Positions 8,783-18,168 are shown, counted from the first letter of the stretch. The stretch is 64,000 nt of DNA from Algibacter amylolyticus (GCF_014202225.1 NZ_JACHGE010000006.1:124001-188000), one strand, 5' to 3'. Translations and numbers: made by a program. Notes: generated by a model not told the origin, from the letters alone.

Positions 8783-8806
8783 ACAATTACTTTAAAAATA
8801 TATTAT

Positions 8807-10246
8807 TTAATAGTATTGCGCATAAACTACGCGAGTATGCAAGTACTCTTCCATACCATGTTTGCCATCTGCTCCACCTATTCCAGATTTTTTCCAACCA
8901 GCATGAAAACCTTGAATGGCTTCAAAATGTTCTCTATTTACATAAGTTTCACCAAAATGCAGTCCATTTGTTGCACGCATAATGTTATTATAATTTTCAG
9001 AAAATATAGAAGATGTAAGTCCAAATTGGCAATCGTTTGATAATGCAATGGCTTCATCTAATGTACCAAACTTCATGACCGGCAAAACAGGTCCGAATAC
9101 TTCTTCTTGAATAATCTCCATGTTTTGAGACACATTCGTTAAAAGTGTTGGTTTGTAGAAATACCCTTTATCGAATTTCTCGTCGCGTTTTCCTCCTACC
9201 AAAACTTCTGCGCCTTCTTTTTTAGCAAATTCTACCATTTCAGAAATTTTATCTATTTGAGATTTAGATACTAGGCTACTCATATCTGCATTAGTTCCTG
9301 TTAAAGCATCCTCTACTGTTACTTGACTCATTTTTTTAGTCAATTTATCGACAAACTCATCATAAATACGGTCTTCCACATAAACGCGCTCTGCACAGTT
9401 ACAAACCTGTCCGCTAAAAATAACTTTAGACGCCACTATGGCATTTACAGCTAAATCTATATTGGCATCAGCACAAACAATTGCAGGAGCTTTTCCTCCT
9501 AATTCTAAAGAAACCTTAGTAATGTTTTCGGCCGCGGCACTAATAATTTGTTGGCCAGCACCCACGCTACCTGTTAAACTAATAATACCTGTAATAGCAC
9601 TTTTTGATAACGCATTACCCACAGTTCTACCCGATCCACAAACAAAATTTAAAACGCCCGCAGGCAAATCTATTTTTTGAATTAATTCTGCAAATTCCAT
9701 AACGGTATTAGGAGCCTCAGAACTAGGTTTAATAACGCAAGTATTTCCCGTTATAAGAGACGCGGCAACCTTTCTAGCCATTACGAAAAACGGAAAATTC
9801 CATGGGCAAATACCAACAGCCACACCAATTGGGACTTTATGAAGGTAAATGTGTTCATTTTCTCGATCACTTTGAATAATTTCACCTTCAATACGTCTTG
9901 CCCAACCCGCATTATAATCAAAATAATCGGCTGTTACATCAATTTCAACTTGTGCTAACCCAATAACTTTAGCTTGTTCTTTAGATAATGTTTCTGCTAA
10001 AAACACTCTGTTTTCTCTAATAACATCTGCCATTTTATGTAAAAAGGCCGCTCTTTTAATTGCTGGTAAAGCTTCCCATCCCGGTTGAGCTTTTTGTGCT
10101 GATTCTAAGGCATGATTAGCATCTTCCACAGTACCTGTAGAGATAGTACTAATAATTTCTTCTGTACACGGATTAAGTATTTCAATAACCGATGTGGCAT
10201 TGGAAGCTATAAACTGCCCGTTTATATACTGTTTATAATGTTTCAT
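8807..10246 (-). CDS. aldA: Aldehyde dehydrogenase, probable L-lactaldehyde dehydrogenase
   Basis: 479-residue NAD-dependent aldehyde dehydrogenase of normal length. Visible motifs: PWNFPFF (148-154), KPSSEAP (173-179), ELGGKAP with the general base E248, and GQVCNCAERV with the catalytic Cys at 282. Length and motifs resemble the AldA lactaldehyde/glycolaldehyde group. Last gene of the rhamnose run, downstream of the L-lactate dehydrogenase gene. In the pathway it would turn L-lactaldehyde, released by rhamnulose-1-phosphate cleavage, into L-lactate. RhaEW carries its own dehydrogenase domain, so this enzyme is either redundant or acts on another aldehyde. Family certain, substrate inferred. 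Confidence 0.85.
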   Translation of the reverse strand: MKHYKQYINGQFIASNATSVIEILNPCTEEIISTISTGTVEDANHALESAQKAQPGWEALPAIKRAAFLHKMADVIRENRVFLAETLSKEQAKVIGLAQVEIDVTADYFDYNAGWARRIEGEIIQSDRENEHIYLHKVPIGVAVGICPWNFPFFVMARKVAASLITGNTCVIKPSSEAPNTVMEFAELIQKIDLPAGVLNFVCGSGRTVGNALSKSAITGIISLTGSVGAGQQIISAAAENITKVSLELGGKAPAIVCADANIDLAVNAIVASKVIFSGQVCNCAERVYVEDRIYDEFVDKLTKKMSQVTVEDALTGTNADMSSLVSKSQIDKISEMVEFAKKEGAEVLVGGKRDEKFDKGYFYKPTLLTNVSQNMEIIQEEVFGPVLPVMKFGTLDEAIALSNDCQFGLTSSIFSENYNNIMRATNGLHFGETYVNREHFEAIQGFHAGWKKSGIGGADGKHGMEEYLHTRVVYAQYY

Positions 10247-10287
10247 AAGGTTTAAATAGGATTAATTTATATTTAAAAAAAGTCAAT

Positions 10288-10306
10288 AGTATTGCCGTAC
10301 AATACT
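10288..10306. promoter_or_regulatory. Palindrome AGTATTG-CCGTA-CAATACT between lldD and aldA
   Basis: A perfect 7-bp inverted repeat around CCGTA, 40-60 bases upstream of the aldehyde dehydrogenase start. Its centre (TTGCCGTAC) resembles the second half of the shared promoter repeat (TGTGCCGTAA). It could be an operator of the GntR-type regulator; this is a guess from symmetry and position. Confidence 0.35.
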
Positions 10307-10364
10307 CTTTTAGATGGTTTCTAAAAGCATATCATAAATTATAATTAGCAAATATTAATAGTTA

Positions 10365-11513
10365 TTATGGCACTAAATGATATGGAAAATCTGTAGTTTT
10401 TTCGCAACATAATTGTTCCATAACTTGCTGTAATTCTGTTTTTAGTAAAGATATGGTATGGTCTCCTCCTTTTTTACCAAGTGCAGAGACTCCGTACATA
10501 AAGGAGCGCCCCATAAAGGTAAACTTAGCTCCGCTTGCCATGGCTCTAGCTACATCTGGCCCAGAACGAATACCGCTATCCATCATAACTTCAATTTGGT
10601 CTCCGTATTTTTCTGCAATTGTTGTAAGCGGTTTAATTGTAGATTCTCCTGCATCTAATTGGCGCCCACCATGATTAGAAACAATTATTCCATCAATACC
10701 AAGCCTTATTGCTTCTTCTGCGTCATACTCTGAAGCCACACCTTTTAAAACCAGTTTTCCTTTCCACATATCGCGAATTGGTTTAATTTTCTCTTCATTT
10801 AATCGCCCGCTAAAGGTCTGGTCCATAAATTTACCTAATTGTTTTAAATCTAAACCTTTAGGCATATAAGGTTTAAGCGTTGCAAAATTAGGCTGACCAT
10901 ACTTAAGCGTTTGAAGCGCCCAATCTGGCCTACCAAAAGCTTGTAAAATATTAGATATATTCATTTTAGGCGGCATTGCTAGCCCATTTCTTATATCGCG
11001 AGGTCTAAAACCAAAAGTAGGTACATCGCACAAAATAACAAGTACAGGACATTCTGCAGCTTCTGCTCGTTTAATAATATCGTCTCGTAAGGCATTTTCT
11101 GTAGGATGGTATAATTGAAACCAAGCTTTGCCTTCAGTTAACTCGCTAGCACGCTCTATACTTGTTGTTGTAACCGTACTAAGTATAAAAGGTATATTAT
11201 GTTCGAAAGCCGCTTTAGCTAAAATTTCTGGCGAGTTAGGCCACATTAAACCTTGAAGACCAACAGGAGCTATTCCAAAAGGTGCATCATACTCCATTCC
11301 AAACAATTTTGTTTTTAATGAAGACCCATGATGTGCTCTTAAATAATTTGGTTTTAATTGAACATCTCTAAGTTCTGAAGTGTTTCGTATTAAATTCACA
11401 TCTTCATTACAACCACCATCTAAATATTCGAATGCAAATTTTGGTATTTTCTTTTGAGCTCTCGTTCTCAAATCATCTATTGAGGGATAACGGGTATCAA
11501 ACTTTATAGCCAT
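10365..11513 (-). CDS. lldD: FMN-dependent L-lactate dehydrogenase (alpha-hydroxy-acid oxidoreductase)
   Basis: 382 residues, the usual length for the FMN-dependent alpha-hydroxy-acid dehydrogenase family (LldD, glycolate oxidase). Seen: PVGLQGLMWP (83-92) in the FMN-binding region, QLYHPT (133-138), the lysine of LVLKGV (254-259), and SNHGGRQLD (279-287) with the catalytic His281 and substrate-binding Arg284. The C-terminal DSGIRSGPDVARA phosphate-binding loop is present. It would oxidise L-lactate to pyruvate, completing rhamnose use after lactaldehyde oxidation. It starts 11 bp after the class II aldolase-like gene, so it is in the same operon. Confidence 0.88.
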   Translation of the reverse strand: MAIKFDTRYPSIDDLRTRAQKKIPKFAFEYLDGGCNEDVNLIRNTSELRDVQLKPNYLRAHHGSSLKTKLFGMEYDAPFGIAPVGLQGLMWPNSPEILAKAAFEHNIPFILSTVTTTSIERASELTEGKAWFQLYHPTENALRDDIIKRAEAAECPVLVILCDVPTFGFRPRDIRNGLAMPPKMNISNILQAFGRPDWALQTLKYGQPNFATLKPYMPKGLDLKQLGKFMDQTFSGRLNEEKIKPIRDMWKGKLVLKGVASEYDAEEAIRLGIDGIIVSNHGGRQLDAGESTIKPLTTIAEKYGDQIEVMMDSGIRSGPDVARAMASGAKFTFMGRSFMYGVSALGKKGGDHTISLLKTELQQVMEQLCCEKTTDFPYHLVP

Positions 11514-11524
11514 AATATTTCTTT

Positions 11525-12814
11525 TTATGATAAAAACTTTTTTCTTAAATCCTCTACCTGTTCATCATTAATAGGCACTAATTCTCCTAACGAATTACCC
11601 AAAACAATAGACTTTGCACTAAACTCTGCTACCTCCAAATAATCGAAAGTTTGCAATAATTTATCGCCTGTAATTATTACCGAGTCGTTTTCTATTATTA
11701 ATGCGGTATCACAATTATCTACAATTTCTGAGCTACAATTTTTTCTGAAATGATTCCCATATTTTACAGCATTAATGTCCTGTAAAAAGATCCAGCTTTC
11801 TGGAATTGTTCGCACATTTAAATAGCTATTTGTTACTCCAAATGCCATTAAATATGGCGATTGCGTCATGATTATGGAATTAACATTTGGGTTACGATTA
11901 TATATTTCTTGATGAATCCAAGAGGCTCTACTAGGTTTTTTTCCTGCTTCGCGTTTACCATCTTTTATTTGGACAATATCATCAATTTCTAAGTCCCATC
12001 TATTTACACCTGTTGGCGTAATAAGAAAGTCATTATCCTTCCAACGCATAGACACTGTACCATACGAACTTATCATTAAACCTTGCTGACAAGACCGTTG
12101 AACAATCTTGCAAATTTCTAAACGTTTTTCAACTTCGTCTGCAGGATAGGAAGTCGATTCCATTTCTGGTAAAACTCCTGTAGCTTGAGCCTCAAACTCA
12201 TCTATCTGCTCATCGGTTAAATAATTTGGTGTTCCTATTTGAGAACCGTACAATATCGTTTTAGCACAAAACTCTAGGGCTTCAAAACGTTCAAAAGCAT
12301 CGGTTAGATTACTACCACCTAAAACCACACCATGGTTTTCCATAATAACCGCCTTGTATCCTTTATTAAATTCGTCTGCAATAACCTCACCCAAGTCTTC
12401 ACTTCCTGGTAATCGATATTTAGCATAACCAATTGGTCCGCAAATATGTTTTGCTTGAGATATAATATTAGTATTAGGGATTTGGCGAACAATACTAAAA
12501 GAAACTAGTGCAGGTGGATGCGCATGAATAACCGATTTAATATCTGGTCTTGCTTCGTAAATGGCTTTATGAAATGGAAATTCTGACGAGGGTTTATGTT
12601 TACCAATAATAGTTCCGTCTTTTTTTACGCAAATAATATCCGATGGTCTTAAAGAGCCTTTATCGATTGCCGATGGTGTTACCCATATATCGCCTTGCTC
12701 GTCAATAATAGATATATTACCTCCAGAGGTTGTAGTCATTCCCCGTTTATAAATTCTATCTATAATTTCTGTAATCTGATTTCTGGGGTGTATTAATTTT
12801 ATGTTTTTAGACAT
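11525..12814 (-). CDS. Two-domain class II aldolase/adducin-like protein, second domain degenerate
   Basis: 429 residues made of two class II aldolase (AraD/FucA/RhaD-type) domains. Domain 1 (about 5-215) has the intact pattern: GMTTTSGGNIS, the zinc-site HAHPP and ENHGVV. Domain 2 (about 218-425) keeps the fold signature (GLMISSYGTVSMRW, TPTGVNRWDL), but HAHPP is replaced by MTQSP and ENHG by ENDS, so it should not bind the zinc. Usual family members are single domain, about 210-270 residues. It sits between rhaB and lldD. Since RhaEW already supplies an aldolase, this protein may split another sugar phosphate or act as an epimerase. Function not assigned. Confidence 0.8.
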   Translation of the reverse strand: MSKNIKLIHPRNQITEIIDRIYKRGMTTTSGGNISIIDEQGDIWVTPSAIDKGSLRPSDIICVKKDGTIIGKHKPSSEFPFHKAIYEARPDIKSVIHAHPPALVSFSIVRQIPNTNIISQAKHICGPIGYAKYRLPGSEDLGEVIADEFNKGYKAVIMENHGVVLGGSNLTDAFERFEALEFCAKTILYGSQIGTPNYLTDEQIDEFEAQATGVLPEMESTSYPADEVEKRLEICKIVQRSCQQGLMISSYGTVSMRWKDNDFLITPTGVNRWDLEIDDIVQIKDGKREAGKKPSRASWIHQEIYNRNPNVNSIIMTQSPYLMAFGVTNSYLNVRTIPESWIFLQDINAVKYGNHFRKNCSSEIVDNCDTALIIENDSVIITGDKLLQTFDYLEVAEFSAKSIVLGNSLGELVPINDEQVEDLRKKFLS

Positions 12815-12884
12815 TTTTAATGATTTGGAGTTGGAATATTTGTTTTATAAACTGCTGCTTTTTACGCTCCTTTTTTAAAAACAT

Positions 12885-14261
12885 TTAACCGCTAATTATA
12901 AAAGGCACATGCTTTTTTAGTGCGTAGTTTTTTTTAAGAAATTTAGAATTTAACTTGGTATCCGATATAGAAATTGCGGCACCCAATGCCGAGCCTAACG
13001 AGGCATTTGTTGTTCTTAACTTTTTATCTCTAAAATAATGTGATAGTAATTTAATATAAACATCGTTATCACTAAAACCACCATCTACGTAAAGTCTAGA
13101 AATAGTATCGTTTCCTATTGCTTTTTTAATACACTTAATTTGAAGCAACACTAATTCGGTCATTAATTGATGGTAGGCGTACTCATATTTGGTATAAGCA
13201 ATTTGAGTTTGCTGTGGCATATCTTCGTCCGTTAAGCCTTCCCACTTATAGCAATGCTTAAAGTCTTTCATGATTTCAGAATACATATCATAATCAAACT
13301 TTACAGAGCGATGATAATCGTCGTTAACACCAAAATGCTTATCTAATTTTGCAACTTGTATTTTATATTCGTTACCTAAAAATAAACGTGACGCTTTTAC
13401 AGGTTTTCCATTAATACGCATATAGTTAATAGCGTCTTTATCATTAGTATCTTCGGAAATAGGGTTTTTGGTAAATGGATTAAACGCAATACTCCACGTT
13501 CCTGTAGAAATTAATATGAATTTCTTTTTAATACTTCTTACATAAGGAAGCAATGCCGCAGAACTATCATGAATACCCACACCTATTTTAATGCGATTTC
13601 CGTTATAGTTCATATTTATACTTGTTTCAGTTGAAACAATAGGCGGTAAAATTTTATTGATTTCGGACTTATAAACCCAAGTATGATAATCTTTTTTACC
13701 ATAATCCCACAATGCTGTATGGCACCCTATACTTGTATATTCACTTAATGGAATACCGGTAAAAATGTAACTTAAGTACTGCGGTAAGTGCAAGGAATAC
13801 TTAATTTTTTTATACACTTCTGGTTTTTCGGTTTTTAACCAATACAGTTGCATGCCCGAATTTAGCATACTCAAATCTGCACATCCGGTATTCTTTAAAA
13901 ATTCTTCTCTAGGACCATACGCATCAAAGAATGCCGTTACTACTTTTTTCGGCAGTGGTTTTGTGTAGTTATAGAGTGGTGTTAAAGGTTCACCGTTTTC
14001 ATCTATATGTACAAAACTAGCTCCGTAAGTAGAAAAATTAATGGCTTTAACATCAAACTCTTTAGCGTTTAAAATTCTGTTGAATACCTGCTTAAGCCAT
14101 TTTTGTAACGCAGGAAGATTTTCGGTTGGATGTCCGTCTTCATCTGTAATTTCATCAAAAGAGATATATTCTTTATAGACTTCTTTAAAATCCTTATCGA
14201 AAAGAAAAAACTTTTTATTGGTTTTACCTATATCAAAAACTGCGGTTACTTTTGTTCTCAT
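12885..14261 (-). CDS. rhaB: L-rhamnulokinase (FGGY-family carbohydrate kinase)
   Basis: 458 residues. FGGY kinase: N-terminal VFDIGKTNKKFFLFD phosphate-binding motif (residues 8-22), STGTWSIAFNP near residue 255 and the C-terminal ATP-binding VDGGFSDNDVY near 393. It would phosphorylate L-rhamnulose at C1. The assignment rests on being 10 bp downstream of rhaI and in one run with rhaEW; the FGGY family also contains fuculokinases and xylulokinases. Cytoplasmic, no signal peptide. Confidence 0.85.
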   Translation of the reverse strand: MRTKVTAVFDIGKTNKKFFLFDKDFKEVYKEYISFDEITDEDGHPTENLPALQKWLKQVFNRILNAKEFDVKAINFSTYGASFVHIDENGEPLTPLYNYTKPLPKKVVTAFFDAYGPREEFLKNTGCADLSMLNSGMQLYWLKTEKPEVYKKIKYSLHLPQYLSYIFTGIPLSEYTSIGCHTALWDYGKKDYHTWVYKSEINKILPPIVSTETSINMNYNGNRIKIGVGIHDSSAALLPYVRSIKKKFILISTGTWSIAFNPFTKNPISEDTNDKDAINYMRINGKPVKASRLFLGNEYKIQVAKLDKHFGVNDDYHRSVKFDYDMYSEIMKDFKHCYKWEGLTDEDMPQQTQIAYTKYEYAYHQLMTELVLLQIKCIKKAIGNDTISRLYVDGGFSDNDVYIKLLSHYFRDKKLRTTNASLGSALGAAISISDTKLNSKFLKKNYALKKHVPFIISG

Positions 14262-14271
14262 CCTTAAAAAA

Positions 14272-15552
14272 TTATAGTCCTGTGGCTACAGTATTTTTAC
14301 CTCTTTCTTTAATAAGATGACCTCTAACATCTAAAGATCGGTATGCGTTTATTGGATTTAAAACCCCACCCTTATTTAAGCGAGCTTTTTCAAGTAGTGG
14401 TCTTACATCAGTGCGGTAAGCGCCTTGTAAAATTTCTTGACATTTAACAACATCATTATCCAATTGTGCCGCTTTTAATGCTTTTTGGTCTATTAATAAC
14501 GCTTTTGCATAAGCTTCCTGAATAGCTTCTAGAGATTGAATTAAATCTTCTAAAGGATCTTTAATATTATGACTAGCATCAATCATCCAAGCTAAATCTG
14601 GGTTTTGAGGGTTGTTTTCCATACCATAAACGAGCTCGTTAAAAATTAAGAAAAGTGCATATGGCTTAATACTTCCAACAGTTAAATCGTCGTCTCCATA
14701 TTTACTATCGTTAAAATGGAATCCTCCTAATTTACCTTTTAATTGTAAAATTGAAACTATTTGCTCGATATTACTATTAGGTAAATGGTGTCCTAAATCT
14801 ACCAATGTATACGCTTTATCCCCACACCCATTGGCTAACATTAATGATGCGCCCCAATCTTGAATAACTGTACTGTAAAAGTTTGGTTCGTATGGCTTGT
14901 ACTCCACTAACATTTTCCAGTCGTCCGGTAAACCTTTGTATATGTCTATTAAGCTGTCTTGTGTGTTTTGGAAAGCCGTTTGAAAGTTGTTTTGACCAGG
15001 AAAACTAGAACCGTCTGCTAACCAAACCGTTAAGGCTTTAGAACCTAACTTATCTCCAATTTTAATAACATCTAGGTTATGTTGGATGGCCTGTTCTCTA
15101 ACCGCTTTACTTATATTGCTTAACGACCCATATTTATATGTTTCGGCAGCATCTTTCTGATCTTGAAACGTATTAGAATTAACGGCATCGAACTTAATAT
15201 TTAAAGCATCTGCTTGCTCTTTAATAGCAGCATAATCTGTAGGAATATCCCATGGAATATGTAATGATACGGCTCCGGCAGTTTGAGTTAAACTATGTAA
15301 AACAGCAATATCATCAATTTTTTGCTCTAGTGTTGAAGGTTCGCCGTAAAAAGAAAAACGACCAAAACGCGTACCTCCTGCACCTAATGCCCAACTAGGG
15401 ATAGCCACTTGAAATTCAGCTAATTTTGAAACAATATCAGAAACATTATGTCCTTGTTTACTTAATTTATTAGCTAAAAAATCGAAATTATCATTGTGAT
15501 TTTCTAAACCTTTTTTATTGTAATCTGAGATTTGTTCTTTTTGTATTTTCAT
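14272..15552 (-). CDS. rhaI: L-rhamnose isomerase (RhaI type)
   Basis: 426 residues. Resembles the RhaI branch of sugar isomerases (TIM barrel, Mn/Zn-dependent), which is distinct from enterobacterial RhaA. Seen: the RFGRFSFYGEPST segment typical of this group near residue 62, VEYKPYEPNFYSTVI near 217, the metal-site stretch LVDLGHHLPN near 251, GGFHFNDSKYGDDDL near 276, and WMIDASHNIKDP near 320. It converts L-rhamnose to L-rhamnulose in the cytoplasm. Flanked by rhaB and rhaEW, which supports the specificity. Confidence 0.9.
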   Translation of the reverse strand: MKIQKEQISDYNKKGLENHNDNFDFLANKLSKQGHNVSDIVSKLAEFQVAIPSWALGAGGTRFGRFSFYGEPSTLEQKIDDIAVLHSLTQTAGAVSLHIPWDIPTDYAAIKEQADALNIKFDAVNSNTFQDQKDAAETYKYGSLSNISKAVREQAIQHNLDVIKIGDKLGSKALTVWLADGSSFPGQNNFQTAFQNTQDSLIDIYKGLPDDWKMLVEYKPYEPNFYSTVIQDWGASLMLANGCGDKAYTLVDLGHHLPNSNIEQIVSILQLKGKLGGFHFNDSKYGDDDLTVGSIKPYALFLIFNELVYGMENNPQNPDLAWMIDASHNIKDPLEDLIQSLEAIQEAYAKALLIDQKALKAAQLDNDVVKCQEILQGAYRTDVRPLLEKARLNKGGVLNPINAYRSLDVRGHLIKERGKNTVATGL

Positions 15553-15659
15553 GTGGTATTATTTTATTTTTTTAAAGGTAATATACCGAACATATATAGC
15601 CCTTAACTTAAGTATTAATTTGAATTATAGAGTTGAATAATAATTTTAAAATTTAAGAA

Positions 15660-15710
15660 AAAAAGAAACTCCCATAAACTTCAATTTGAAACTACGGAAG
15701 TTTTCTTTTA
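15660..15710 (-). terminator. Possible attenuating hairpin between rhaEW and rhaI
   Basis: Imperfect inverted repeat, arms about 15664-15679 (AGAAACTCCCATAAAC) and 15692-15706 (CTACGGAAGTTTTCT), followed on the minus strand by a run of T. It may partly stop transcription after rhaEW or stabilise an mRNA end. The 190-bp gap holds no gene. Confidence 0.35.
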
Positions 15711-15744
15711 CTAACTAAACAACTACTAAACTAATTTCTATATT

Positions 15745-17850
15745 TTATCTAACAAATGCATTTGCCATTCCTCCATCTACATTAATAATGTTTCCTGTAG
15801 ATTTATCTAAAATACCAACTAAAGTAAATACACCATTAGCAATATCGTCTGGCGTAATAATTTCATTTAACAAGTTTCTTTTAGCATAAAATGCTGGCAA
15901 CTCATCAACAGTAATGCCGTTTGCTTTAGCACGACCTTCTGCCCAAGCACCTTCCCAAATTTTACTTCCAACAATAACACCATCTGGGTTTACGGTATTC
16001 ACTCTAATTTTATCTTTTGCTAATTCTGCTGCTAATAAACGTACCATGTGCTGTTGCGCCGCTTTAGCTGTTCCGTAAGCCACGTTATTTGGACCCGCAA
16101 CTAAACCATTTTTACTTGCTATAGAAATGTAGTTTCCACCCAAGCCTTGCTTACGCATAATGACCGCAGATTGTTTTGCTAAATCGAACTGTCCTTTAAC
16201 TAAAATATTTTGTAAAATGTTCCAATCTTTATCGGTAGTATCTTCTAAAGGTTTCGAAATTGCTAATCCTGCACTGTGTACAATAATATCTACACCTCCA
16301 AATTCAACGCAAGCCTTTTTATAAGCCGAGGCAATTGATTCTGTACTAGTAACATCGCAAATAGCATAAGTAGACACGTCTCTTTTGTAAGTAGCGTGTG
16401 CTTCTTTTAAACTATCTTCATTAATATCTGTAAGAACTACATTGGCACCTTCGGCAGCTAATTTATCTGCAATAGCTTTACCAATACCTCCTCCGGCACC
16501 AGTAACAAATGCTACCTTACGAGATAATGGTTGTTCTTTTGGCATACGTTGTAGCTTAGCTTCTTCCAATAACCAATACTCAATATCGAAGGCCTCTTGT
16601 CTTGGTAACGATGTGTACTCGGTAATAGCTTCTGCACCACGCATTACATTAATAGCATTAATATAAAACTCGTTTGCAACACGCGTAGTTTGCTTGTTTT
16701 TAGCAAAACTAAACATACCAACTCCTGGGTAAATTATAATAACAGGGTTTGCATCACGCATAGCAGGACTATTTGCTTTTTTACAAGTATTATAGTAATC
16801 CGCATACTCTTTTCTGTAAGCTTCAAAAGCAGGTTCTAATTTCTTTAAAACAGCATCTGTATCTGTTAAATCTTCATTTTTATCTAAATCTAATACTAAT
16901 GGCTGGATTTTTGTTCTTAAGAAATGATCTGGACAAGATGTTCCCATAGGAGCTAAACGCTCTAAATCGTTACTATTAATGTATTCCATTACCACATCGG
17001 TATCAGAGAAATGCCCTATCATTCTATTTTCAGAAGAACATAACCCTCTTAATAAAGGCATAATTTGAGCCGCTTTATCTAAACGCTCTTCTTTTGGTAA
17101 ACTTTCTATTTTTTGTCCGCCAAAAACAGAACCTTTTTCTTTAATTTTCTTTTCTATAAACTCAGAAGCCATTTCAATAACCTCTAAACTATTCATATAA
17201 CATTCAAAAGAAGTGTCTCCCCAAGTAAATAAACCATGAGAACCTAAAACGATACCTCTAATACCAGGATTATCTGCTAAACATTTTTCTATTTGAAGTC
17301 CTAAATCGAACCCTGGACGTTGCCAAGGCACCCATCCCATAGTATCACCCCAAATTTCTTTGGTTACTTTTTCGCTATCTTTTGCTGCAGCCACGGCAAT
17401 AAGTGCATCTGGATGTAGGTGATCAATGTGTGCAAATGGTAATAAACCATGTAACGGCGTATCAATTGATGGTGCTTTACTATCTAAATCAAAAATACAG
17501 TGATTGAATAATCCAACCATACGATCTTCATCTTCTAAACCGCCGTAAACATTTTTTAAATCACGTAATCGTTTTGTATAAATGCCTGCAATACCACTTC
17601 TATTTAAAGTTCCTATGTCTCCACCAGAACCTTTAATCCACATCACTTCAACATCTTCATTTGTAAGAGGGTCTTTTTCTATGGTTCTACAACTTGTATT
17701 CCCACCGCCGTAATTTGTAATTCTTAAATCTGCTCCTAAGATATTTGAACGATATAAAAATAAATCTACTTGATTATCTCCAAACTCAGCTGCCTTTTTA
17801 TCGTCCCATAAATAATCGACGTATTTAAAACTCTTAGTAATTTCTTTCAT
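15745..17850 (-). CDS. rhaEW: Bifunctional rhamnulose-1-phosphate aldolase / short-chain dehydrogenase
   Basis: 701 residues in two parts. The N-terminal half (about 1-430) is a class II aldolase with LRITNYGGGNTSCR near residue 40, the zinc-site HIDHLHPDA near 142 and GSHGLFTWGD near 204. The C-terminal part (about 445-700) is a Rossmann short-chain dehydrogenase with VTGAGGGIGKA and the YGTAK active-site pair. This fusion is the known RhaEW type: the aldolase cuts rhamnulose-1-phosphate to dihydroxyacetone phosphate and L-lactaldehyde, and the dehydrogenase oxidises the lactaldehyde. First gene of the rhamnose operon, preceded by one of the clearest copies of the shared promoter (17880-17927). 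Confidence 0.92.
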   Translation of the reverse strand: MKEITKSFKYVDYLWDDKKAAEFGDNQVDLFLYRSNILGADLRITNYGGGNTSCRTIEKDPLTNEDVEVMWIKGSGGDIGTLNRSGIAGIYTKRLRDLKNVYGGLEDEDRMVGLFNHCIFDLDSKAPSIDTPLHGLLPFAHIDHLHPDALIAVAAAKDSEKVTKEIWGDTMGWVPWQRPGFDLGLQIEKCLADNPGIRGIVLGSHGLFTWGDTSFECYMNSLEVIEMASEFIEKKIKEKGSVFGGQKIESLPKEERLDKAAQIMPLLRGLCSSENRMIGHFSDTDVVMEYINSNDLERLAPMGTSCPDHFLRTKIQPLVLDLDKNEDLTDTDAVLKKLEPAFEAYRKEYADYYNTCKKANSPAMRDANPVIIIYPGVGMFSFAKNKQTTRVANEFYINAINVMRGAEAITEYTSLPRQEAFDIEYWLLEEAKLQRMPKEQPLSRKVAFVTGAGGGIGKAIADKLAAEGANVVLTDINEDSLKEAHATYKRDVSTYAICDVTSTESIASAYKKACVEFGGVDIIVHSAGLAISKPLEDTTDKDWNILQNILVKGQFDLAKQSAVIMRKQGLGGNYISIASKNGLVAGPNNVAYGTAKAAQQHMVRLLAAELAKDKIRVNTVNPDGVIVGSKIWEGAWAEGRAKANGITVDELPAFYAKRNLLNEIITPDDIANGVFTLVGILDKSTGNIINVDGGMANAFVR

Positions 17851-17879
17851 GTTAAATATATTTAGATAAATAATAATAC

Positions 17880-17927
17880 CAAAAATATATCCCTAAATAA
17901 ACTTTTGTATCCTGTACTGTACCGTAA
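17880..17927 (-). promoter_or_regulatory. Shared PUL promoter of the rhamnose operon
   Basis: Direct repeats TATCCTGTAC (17908-17917) and TGTACCGTAA (17918-17927), exactly 20 bp, then TATTTTTG (minus strand of 17880-17887), a perfect Bacteroidetes -7 box TAnnTTTG. Transcription should begin near 17872, about 20 bases before the rhaEW start. Confidence 0.85.
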
Positions 17928-18120
17928 TACTAAATAATGCCTAATAAAAAGTTGTGTTTTTTGCTAAAAACATAAAATAACAACCTGTTTTTTAGTCGAT
18001 TAACTAAAACACACGTGTTTTTTTAATGGTATATTAATTAAACATTACCAACCTAAGCTTTGCAATTAGTTAGAACACATTGTTAAGTATAAAACTAATT
18101 ATTTAGAAACTACCTCTACA

Positions 18121-18168
18121 TGTCAGGATACCGCAGGATTCTTTTCCTTAATACAGCTAGTACTTTTG
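18121..18168 (+). promoter_or_regulatory. Shared PUL promoter of fbp, on the opposite strand
   Basis: TGTCAGGATA (18121-18130) and CCGCAGGATT (18131-18140) are the reverse-complement form of the repeat, 10 bp apart. After exactly 20 bp comes TACTTTTG (18161-18168), a perfect TAnnTTTG box, about 60 bases before the fbp start. The same geometry as the minus-strand copies, but facing right. Confidence 0.8.
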
